NCBI GenBank assembly: GCA_900320815.1
Contig: ONTY01000080.1
Location: 1 to 11,449 of the forward strand
Direction of reading: 5' to 3'
From: an uncultured Pseudomonadota bacterium
Lineage (GTDB): Bacteria > Pseudomonadota > Gammaproteobacteria > Burkholderiales > Burkholderiaceae_C
DNA: 11,449 bases
Shown piece by piece: positions 7,455 to 11,449 of the stretch. Both the position numbers and the translations under genes were made by a program. Numbering within the stretch: position 1 is the first letter of the stretch; the number at the start of each line of letters is the position of its first letter. The notes under the pieces are model-generated. The model had not been told where the DNA came from. It did not search any database and saw nothing but the letters and a program-made list of their open reading frames with translations.

Positions 7455-8261
7455 TTATTCCACCTGGGAAGCCGCCGCTTGGGGCGCTTCCGCTGCCTTG
7501 GCCTCTTCTTCTGCCTTGGGCGCGTTCAGCTTGTATTTTTCCACCAGTTTTTTCCAGTCTTCGGAAGCCATGAGTTTTTTCAGGCTGGCATTCACACGCT
7601 CGAGCAGTTGCGTTTCATCCTTGCGCACCGCATAGCCAAAAGTTTCTTCCGGCATACCAAAGGTGCCCAGAATCTGCACCGGCTTTTTGCTCGCGGCATC
7701 TTGCGCCGGGGCGTCGTCCATCACTGCCGCATCAATGCGGCCATTGAGCATGTCTTCCACGGCCAGCGGCGAGGAGTTGTAGAGCCGCAACTGCGTTTTA
7801 TAGCCTTTTTCTTCAATTTCCTTTTTCAGCCATTTTGCTTCTGGCGTGCCCTGCTGCACGCCCACAGTTTTGCCTTCCTTGAAGATTTCTTCCACCGTCA
7901 GCTTGGCGTCTTTCTTCGCCACCATGACCAGTTTCACTACCCAATACGGCTCGGTAAAGGCCACTTGTTTGGCGCGCTCTTCATTAATCGTCATGCCGGA
8001 GGCAATAATATCAATTTTCTTCGTCACCAGGCTTGTCACAATTCCGTCCCACTCCATTGGCTGGTGCGTGACTTCTACGCCCAAATCCTTGGCAATCCAA
8101 TCCATCGCCTCCACATCAAAGCCGCTCGGTTTGCCGTCCGCACCCACAAAAGCAAATGGCGGAAAGTTCGCATCAATACCATTTGTCAGCTTATCCGCCG
8201 CCGACGCGGGTGCCGCCGCAATCAGCAGCGCCGAGAAAATGGAGCAAAGCAGTGTGCGCAT
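7455..8261 (-). CDS. Periplasmic amino-acid-binding protein of ABC transporter (SBP_bac_3 family)
   Basis: This 268-residue secreted receptor captures solute for the importer. Seen: a signal peptide (residues 1-21 or 22, ending APASA|AD, no lipobox, so soluble rather than lipoprotein); the family opening DANFPPFAFVGADGKPSGFD (30-49); the central IIASGMTINEERAKQVAFTE; and TVGVQQGTPEAKWL. It ends in a low-complexity Ala/Glu tail after about residue 246. AAAGGAAT about 7 bases before the ATG is the ribosome site. It is the promoter-proximal gene of the operon. A CATAAT sequence at 8338-8343 (minus strand) could be a -10 box, but the matching -35 is poor. The fold and residues suggest a polar or basic amino acid; the ligand is not determined. 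Confidence 0.93.
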   Translation of the reverse strand: MRTLLCSIFSALLIAAAPASAADKLTNGIDANFPPFAFVGADGKPSGFDVEAMDWIAKDLGVEVTHQPMEWDGIVTSLVTKKIDIIASGMTINEERAKQVAFTEPYWVVKLVMVAKKDAKLTVEEIFKEGKTVGVQQGTPEAKWLKKEIEEKGYKTQLRLYNSSPLAVEDMLNGRIDAAVMDDAPAQDAASKKPVQILGTFGMPEETFGYAVRKDETQLLERVNASLKKLMASEDWKKLVEKYKLNAPKAEEEAKAAEAPQAAASQVE

Positions 8262-8348
8262 GGGTTTTATTCCTTTCCAAAAAAGGTTGAAGGGGAAAAT
8301 CCTGCGTGCAGCGTCAGAGGCCGCACGCGAAGCGCGCGATTATGCCAA

Positions 8349-8375
8349 GCTGCGCTCTGCACGCTGCGGCGCAGC
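8349..8375. repeat. GC-rich inverted repeat between divergent genes
   Basis: GCTGCGC (8349-8355) pairs with GCGCAGC (8369-8375) around 13 bases. It lies in the 163-base gap between the divergent binding-protein and histidine-phosphatase genes. It could be a regulator site or chance in GC-rich DNA. No convincing promoter pair was seen for the plus-strand gene. Confidence 0.25.
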
Positions 8376-8424
8376 GCGATAACATGGGGCGGTATTTCCC
8401 GCGCCCTCTTGTCCTTCCCTCGCC

Positions 8425-9105
8425 ATGCCCGCCTATTTTTCCCCCGCCCATACCCGCAGTATTTTTTTCGTGCGCCACGGCCAAAGCAGTTCCAACGCCG
8501 GCGCTCTCTCTGTGCCGCACGCCGAAGTACCCCTTACCGCCACCGGCCACGCGCAAGCCGCCGCCCTCGCCCCGCTGCTGCCTGCCGCCCCTGCACTCGT
8601 GCTCACTTCTCCCTATGTGCGCGCGCAGCAAACCGCCGCCCCCTACTGCGCACGCTGCGGCGCTGCGGCGCAGCCCGTGGAACTGCTGCACGAGTTTGAC
8701 GCCATCGCCTTTCACCTCATCGCCGGTATGGACGGCGATGCACGCCGCCCTGTCACCGCTGCCTTTTGGGCCAAAAACGACCCTCTGCACCGCACCGGCG
8801 CTGACAAAGAAAGTTTTGTGCAATTCGCCTGCCGCGTCCGCGCCTTTGTCCACCATCTCTTGCCCGCTCTGCCGCATGGCACAGTGGCATTTGGCCACGG
8901 CACCTGGATTGCCATGCTCATCTGGCTGCTGCTGGGCTTTGACCCATTGCAAGGGCACGGGATGCGGCGCTTCCGCAGCTTTCAGCAGGGACTCCCCATG
9001 CCTAACGCCTCCATCTGGCACATACAAGGCAACGGCAGCGGCACCTGGTGCGCCCAAGTGCAGGAAGACAACATCCGCACCGTCATGACCAGCGTAGGTA
9101 TGTGA
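8425..9105 (+). CDS. Histidine phosphatase (phosphoglycerate-mutase-like) family protein
   Basis: This 226-residue cytoplasmic member of the histidine phosphatase superfamily uses a phospho-histidine intermediate. Seen: the N-terminal catalytic motif FFVRHGQSSSN (14-24, His18), LTSPYVRAQQTA with the phosphate-pocket Arg66, an acid candidate at Glu90, and the second catalytic His158 in VAFGHGTW. All four core residues are present, so it is probably active. Length and the loose middle region do not match true glycolytic mutases; substrates of such proteins vary (sugar phosphates, cofactors, phosphoproteins), so none is assigned. No clear ribosome site precedes the ATG. It stands alone on the plus strand, and the IS481 remnant begins 17 bases after its stop. 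Confidence 0.85.
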   Translation: MPAYFSPAHTRSIFFVRHGQSSSNAGALSVPHAEVPLTATGHAQAAALAPLLPAAPALVLTSPYVRAQQTAAPYCARCGAAAQPVELLHEFDAIAFHLIAGMDGDARRPVTAAFWAKNDPLHRTGADKESFVQFACRVRAFVHHLLPALPHGTVAFGHGTWIAMLIWLLLGFDPLQGHGMRRFRSFQQGLPMPNASIWHIQGNGSGTWCAQVQEDNIRTVMTSVGM

Positions 9106-9122
9106 ATTAGAAACACCGCGCC

Positions 9123-9149
9123 TGTGATGTTTCAATAGGTTGTTCACCC
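9123..9149 (+). repeat. Left terminal inverted repeat of the IS481-like element
   Basis: It begins TGTGATGTTTCAATA and continues GGTTGTTCACCC. Compared with the reverse complement of 9695-9721, the blocks CAATA and GTTGTTC are identical and equally spaced. Confidence 0.65.
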
Positions 9150-9207
9150 GGACTGGTCTGGGAAACTGGGGTTCCCACACTTCAGCTTTACAGAGGAGTC
9201 CCGCCGG

Positions 9208-9957
9208 ATGAACACCCACAAGAATGCCAGACTGAGCTTTGAGGGGCGCAAATTGCTCATTGAGCGCATTGAGACCATTGGGCTGGTGCATGTGGCCAGT
9301 GACGACCATTCGCGCGCAGGCTTTGTGCAGATGTATGCCGATGAGACCAAGCTCTCGGCGGTGGCGTTTCTCAAGGCTGCCGTGGCGCACTACGCGGCGC
9401 TTAGCGTGCGCATCAAGCGCCTGATTACGGACAACGGCTCTGCCTACCGTTCGCGGCTGTTTGCGCGCACTTGCCGGGCGTTGGGCATCACACACACCTT
9501 CACCCGCCGCTGGCGCCCGCAGACCAACGGCAAAGCCGAGCGCTTCATCCAGACTTGCCTGCGCGAATGGGCTTACGGGAGGGTGTGGGCAAACAGCGCA
9601 GAGCGCACTGCTTGGCTGCCCGCGTTCCTGCGCTACTACAACACCCGCCGCCCGCATTCAGCTCTCGGTAATAAGCCCCCAGCTTCCCGACTTTGTGGGA
9701 ACAACGTATTGCAACTCGACACATCATCCAGCCCGGTTTCCTGTGCCAGCGTCAGTGCGGTTTTGCCATCATTGTCGCGTGCGTTGACATCAGCGCCTGC
9801 CTCAATCAGGGACTGGAGGCTTGTTGCAGGTTGGCTCAAGGTGGAAGTTGCATGCATGAGCGCAGTTTTTCCATCGCCGTCGCGGGCGTTGATGCCACGC
9901 TCCAGCAGGGGGCTGAGGCGCTCACTGGTGCGCTGCTCCAGCTTTGTGCAAAGGTAG
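9208..9957 (+). pseudogene. IS481-family transposase, large in-frame internal deletion, reads through the IS end
   Basis: Seen: the family start MNTHKNARLSFEGRKLLIER is joined at about residue 23-25 directly to VHVASDDHSRAGFVQMYADE, the middle of the rve/DDE integrase core. The helix-turn-helix DNA-binding region and the first catalytic Asp (the IHID-type segment before the core) are absent. The second Asp (ITDNGSAYRS) and the Glu (TNGKAERFIQTCLREWAY) remain, as does the C-terminal RRPHSALGNKPPASRL signature. The frame has no stop at the element's right end. It continues about 78 codons antisense to the ankyrin gene before stopping, so only 9208-9720 is transposase-derived. TTTACAGAGGAG before the ATG supplies a ribosome site. 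Inactive for catalysis on its own. Confidence 0.85.
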
Positions 9958-10106
9958 TTCAGGGTTTCATCGTCAGTCATGTGATGTTCCTTTTCTGTGC
10001 GGTCGGAGGTTTTGGCGGTGTTTTTTCCCTTGCTGGATTCCAAGGCTTTCTTGGCGCCGTATGCAGCGGCAACGCCGGCGACAATGGGGACGTTTGGCAG
10101 TGGCAT
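9636..10106 (-). CDS. Ankyrin-repeat protein, C-terminus replaced by IS481 sequence
   Basis: This 156-codon frame has about 128 native residues. Seen: an N-terminal small hydrophobic Gly/Ala segment (VPIVAGVAAAYGAKKAL, 6-22); a polar Lys/Thr linker; then ankyrin units with ARDGDGKTALMHA (74-86) and GADVNARDNDGKTALTLAQE (104-123). After GLDD (125-128) a typical repeat would finish with a V-x-LL helix, but the frame crosses into the IS terminal repeat at 9721 and adds about 28 IS-encoded residues. Two starts have ribosome sites: ATG 10106 (AAAGGAG, 7 bases upstream) and in-frame ATG 9980 (AAAAGGAA). Ankyrin repeats bind proteins; partner and role are unknown. The gene is divergent from the toxin-antitoxin pair. 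Probably 3'-truncated. Confidence 0.7.
   Translation of the reverse strand: MPLPNVPIVAGVAAAYGAKKALESSKGKNTAKTSDRTEKEHHMTDDETLNYLCTKLEQRTSERLSPLLERGINARDGDGKTALMHATSTLSQPATSLQSLIEAGADVNARDNDGKTALTLAQETGLDDVSSCNTLFPQSREAGGLLPRAECGRRVL
9695..9721 (-). repeat. Right terminal inverted repeat of the IS481-like element
   Basis: Read on the minus strand it begins TGTCGAGTTGCAATAC and continues GTTGTTCCCAC, mirroring 9123-9149. It forms the last codons of the ankyrin frame on the opposite strand. Confidence 0.65.
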
Positions 10107-10157
10107 GGTGTGGCTCCTTTTGTTCAGCTATGCCAGGCACGCAATGTAGGAAGCGGG

Positions 10158-10176
10158 TGCGACAGCTTGTGTCGCA
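10158..10176. repeat. Perfect 7-bp hairpin in the ankyrin/antitoxin divergent gap
   Basis: TGCGACA (10158-10164) and TGTCGCA (10170-10176) flank a 5-base loop in the 197-base gap. Slightly downstream, TTTTTGCAAAAA (10195-10206) is a short palindrome. Either may be regulatory; neither is a clear terminator. Confidence 0.35.
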
Positions 10177-10263
10177 GCGCGCGGGCGATACACTTTTTTG
10201 CAAAAAGGCGAGGCGCGCGGGGTGGCGTGGCGGCTGCAACGTGAAAGGCTGGATGGCGCACCG

Positions 10264-10274
10264 GCACAATGTGC
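10264..10274. promoter_or_regulatory. Candidate antitoxin operator (11-bp palindrome)
   Basis: GCACA-A-TGTGC is a perfect palindrome about a central base, ending 29 bases before the antitoxin ATG. Known: ribbon-helix-helix antitoxins of TacA type bind short palindromes in their own promoter to repress the operon. The assignment is inference from position and symmetry. Confidence 0.4.
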
Positions 10275-10303
10275 GGTAAAGCCCCGTACATCAGGAGCCA
10301 GCC

Positions 10304-10585
10304 ATGCACACCGCACCTATTCCCTCCACCCGCATTGACTTGCGCCTTGCCTGCCACGACAAAGACCGCCTGGCGAAAGCGGCTGCCATACGCGGAATGC
10401 CGCTGTCGGCCTTCGTTCGTGATGCGGCACTGCGCGAAGCCGCCGCCACTGTTGCCGAGGCAGAAACCATCACACTCTCTGCGGAAGAATCGCGCCGCTT
10501 TCTAGCCGCCCTGGACGCGCCATTCCGCCCCAACAAGCATCTGGCGGAAGCACTGGCGCTCGCAGCGCAAGTGGAACTGCGCTAA
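10304..10585 (+). CDS. DUF1778 (TacA-like) antitoxin
   Basis: This 93-residue antitoxin belongs to a type II toxin-antitoxin pair. Seen: an N-terminal ribbon-helix-helix (residues about 10-46: RIDLRLACHDKDRLAKAAAI, then GMPLSAFVRDAALREA) for DNA binding and dimerisation, and a C-terminal segment TLSAEESRRFLAALDAPFRP (57-76), the part that in TacA-type proteins wraps the GNAT toxin. AGGAG at 10293-10297, 6 bases before the ATG, sets the start. The stop TAA shares its last A with the toxin ATG, so translation is coupled and the antitoxin comes first, as usual. Likely autorepressed, with the toxin as co-repressor. Length is normal for the family. Confidence 0.92.
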   Translation: MHTAPIPSTRIDLRLACHDKDRLAKAAAIRGMPLSAFVRDAALREAAATVAEAETITLSAEESRRFLAALDAPFRPNKHLAEALALAAQVELR

Positions 10586-11073
10586 TGCCCTTGGTATTCA
10601 TGCTGCTGGACAAGCGCCAGCACGACCGCGAAGCCTTCACTTGTGGCGATGAATCGCTGGACAACTACCTGCGCCGCAGCGCAAGCCGACACATGCGCGA
10701 CGGCATAGCCACAACCCACGTACTCATTGCCGATGCAGCGCCAGCCACAATCCTTGGCTACTGCTCGCTTGCTGCGGCGGGAATGCAGCTGCACGAAATG
10801 CACAAGGAAGACCGCAAACGCTTGCCCCTGTACCCCGTGCCCGCCATTCGCGTCGGCAGGCTGGCCGTTGCAAAGACTGAACGCGGGAAAAAGCACGGCA
10901 AGCGGCTCTTGGGGCACGCGCTGCGGCTGGCGCAAACCCTGCGCCAATCCATAGGCGTGCGCGTGCTCGTGGTTGACGCGAAAGATGAAGCGGCAGCAAG
11001 GTTCTACGAGAAATTCGGTTTTCGCCGCACCAAAAGCGCAGCCTTGACCCTGTATCTGCCAGTCGTCAAATAG
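10585..11073 (+). CDS. GNAT-family acetyltransferase toxin (TacT-like)
   Basis: This 162-residue toxin partners the preceding antitoxin. Known: TacT-type toxins acetylate the amino group of aminoacyl-tRNAs and stop translation. Seen: the typical opening FMLLDKRQHDREAFTCGDESLDNYLR (5-30, the F-x-CG-xx-LD-xxL pattern), the core strand RVGRLAVAKTERGKKHGKRL (89-108), and VVDAKDEAAARFYEKFGFRR (129-148), including the catalytic-position Tyr141. The acetyl-CoA loop reads RGKKHGKRLL, with Lys-Arg where Gly-x-Gly/Ala is more usual, so cofactor binding could differ. The frame is otherwise complete. The target tRNA cannot be predicted. Confidence 0.9.
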   Translation: MPLVFMLLDKRQHDREAFTCGDESLDNYLRRSASRHMRDGIATTHVLIADAAPATILGYCSLAAAGMQLHEMHKEDRKRLPLYPVPAIRVGRLAVAKTERGKKHGKRLLGHALRLAQTLRQSIGVRVLVVDAKDEAAARFYEKFGFRRTKSAALTLYLPVVK

Positions 11074-11147
11074 GCTCTGCTGCCGGGGGGGGCGGGAAAG
11101 GGAGAAATGCGGCTCTGTTAAACCAAGATTGACATGATTTGCTGCAC

Positions 11148-11178
11148 CTTCCAGCGCATTTGTTTTCGGGGCTGGAAG
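11148..11178. repeat. 8-bp inverted repeat in the transposase leader
   Basis: CTTCCAGC (11148-11155) and GCTGGAAG (11171-11178) pair around a 15-base loop that contains the candidate -35 box of the transposase promoter. In many insertion sequences leader hairpins reduce transposase expression from outside transcripts; that role is inference here. Confidence 0.4.
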
Positions 11179-11188
11179 TTCATAAGAT
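11160..11188 (+). promoter_or_regulatory. Candidate transposase promoter
   Basis: TTGTTT (11160-11165), 17 bases, then TAAGAT (11183-11188) resembles a weak sigma-70 promoter 27 bases before the transposase start. A better -35 (TTGACA, 11129-11134) lacks a matching -10 at normal spacing. Confidence 0.35.
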
Positions 11189-11215
11189 AGTAGCAACCGT
11201 CAAAGGAGGAGAGCC

Positions 11216-11449
11216 GTGTCTGGCATCAACATTGCCCGCCTGGAACGTGAGCTTGGTGGTCTCTCACGCACCGACCGTAAAGCTGCCATAGAGCAGCTGC
11301 AACAGCTTGTGCGTGAGGTGTCCTTTGACTTAGCGGCTGGCTGTCCGCAAGAGGTGGAATGTTGCCCGCGCTGCGGAGGGCTGGATTTCGTCAAGAAGGG
11401 TAAATCGCCCACTGATGGTTCGCAACGCTACATCTGCCACGACTGCGGC
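11216..11449 (+). CDS. IS1595-like transposase, N-terminal fragment (zinc ribbon), runs off window
   Basis: Seventy-eight codons are visible, open to the window end. Seen: a charged N-terminal helix (RLERELGGLSRTDRKAAIEQ, 8-27, and QLVREVSFDL), then a zinc ribbon with paired cysteines CPRC (50-53) and CHDC (74-77) separated by VKKGKSPTDGSQRYI. Known: IS1595/IS1016-type transposases carry this ribbon before a DDE-type catalytic core. The core lies outside the window, and other zinc-ribbon transposase families remain possible. GTG at 11216 is chosen as the start because a strong AAAGGAGGA site lies about 6 bases upstream. Whether the transposase is intact cannot be judged. Confidence 0.72.
   Translation, partial: MSGINIARLERELGGLSRTDRKAAIEQLQQLVREVSFDLAAGCPQEVECCPRCGGLDFVKKGKSPTDGSQRYICHDCG

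Larger units (their letters stand above)
9123..9721 (+). mobile_element. IS481-family element, internally deleted (about 600 bp)
   Basis: The borders are defined by imperfect terminal inverted repeats (9123-9149 and 9695-9721, 20 of 27 positions matching, both beginning TGT). They enclose one transposase frame that opens MNTHKNARL and ends about SRLCGNNVLQLD, as IS481 transposases do. A full element of this family is about 1 kb or longer; about half the coding region is missing. No convincing target duplication flanks it (GCGCC on the left, CATCA on the right). It cannot encode an active transposase but might be moved by a full copy elsewhere. Confidence 0.75.
11111..11449 (+). mobile_element. 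Left end of an IS1595-like insertion sequence (continues past window)
   Basis: GGCTCTGTTAAACCAAGATT, starting at 11111, looks like the outer terminal repeat of an insertion sequence placed 38 bases after the toxin stop. About 105 bases later a zinc-ribbon transposase frame begins. The border is inferred from this motif and the sharp change from the G-rich spacer (an 8-G run at 11085-11092). The right end and target duplication lie outside the window, so the family call rests on the N-terminal domain alone. Confidence 0.55.

Noticed and set aside
7455..7525. Ala/Glu-rich C-terminal tail of the amino-acid-binding protein
   Set aside because: Low-complexity tails are common in such periplasmic proteins; nothing suggests a separate domain.
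1..9105. Recurring GCCAGCGCC/CAGCGCC words across the window, resembling an uptake-signal repeat
   Set aside because: They lie inside coding sequence and follow from Leu-Ala and Ala-rich codons (GGCGCTGGC on the coding strand); spacing and flanks are not conserved.
9460..9657. Minus-strand open frames through the IS481 remnant and the phosphatase gene
   Set aside because: They read antisense through clear transposase and phosphatase codons and show no family of their own.
11085..11092. Run of eight G after the toxin stop
   Set aside because: No paired stem or T-run, so not a terminator; could be a sequencing-length error but lies in non-coding DNA.

Overview
The window is high-GC DNA from a betaproteobacterium, most likely of the order Burkholderiales (Comamonadaceae-like). 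This rests on the character of the Ffh, Pcm, PilS/PilR and YpjD proteins, the strong GC/Ala/Leu codon bias, and the neighbouring order pilR-pilS-ypjD with divergent ffh. I cannot name a genus.

Layout. Positions 1-4252 are ordinary chromosomal backbone. On the minus strand lie the 5' end of a PilR-like response regulator, the overlapping pilS histidine kinase, and a CcsA/YpjD-type membrane protein. Divergent from them on the plus strand is ffh, the signal recognition particle GTPase. At 4440 a pcm-like protein-L-isoaspartate methyltransferase begins normally but is broken after about 173 residues. It runs into sequence whose opposite strand encodes an internal fragment of a dihydroorotase, followed by a short hairpin-rich stretch. 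Positions 5300-8261 hold a complete minus-strand polar amino-acid ABC importer, transcribed as binding protein, permease, ATPase, permease. A plus-strand histidine phosphatase follows at 8425-9105.

From about 9106 to the window end the DNA is accessory. It contains a 0.6-kb internally deleted IS481-family element with recognisable terminal inverted repeats, an ankyrin-repeat gene whose 3' end is cut by that element, a DUF1778/GNAT toxin-antitoxin pair, and the left end of an IS1595-like insertion sequence that continues beyond the window.

How the genes fit together. PilS/PilR normally control type IV pilin transcription, Ffh delivers membrane proteins, and the ABC cassette imports a polar amino acid or related solute. 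The right third looks like a patch of mobile DNA and a stabilising toxin-antitoxin module next to backbone genes. I see no clear previously undescribed multi-gene system. The observations most worth a second look are the pcm/dihydroorotase chimera with its hairpins, and the IS481 remnant that truncates the ankyrin gene. No tRNA, rRNA or CRISPR array was recognised, and no gene-free stretch exceeds 300 bases.
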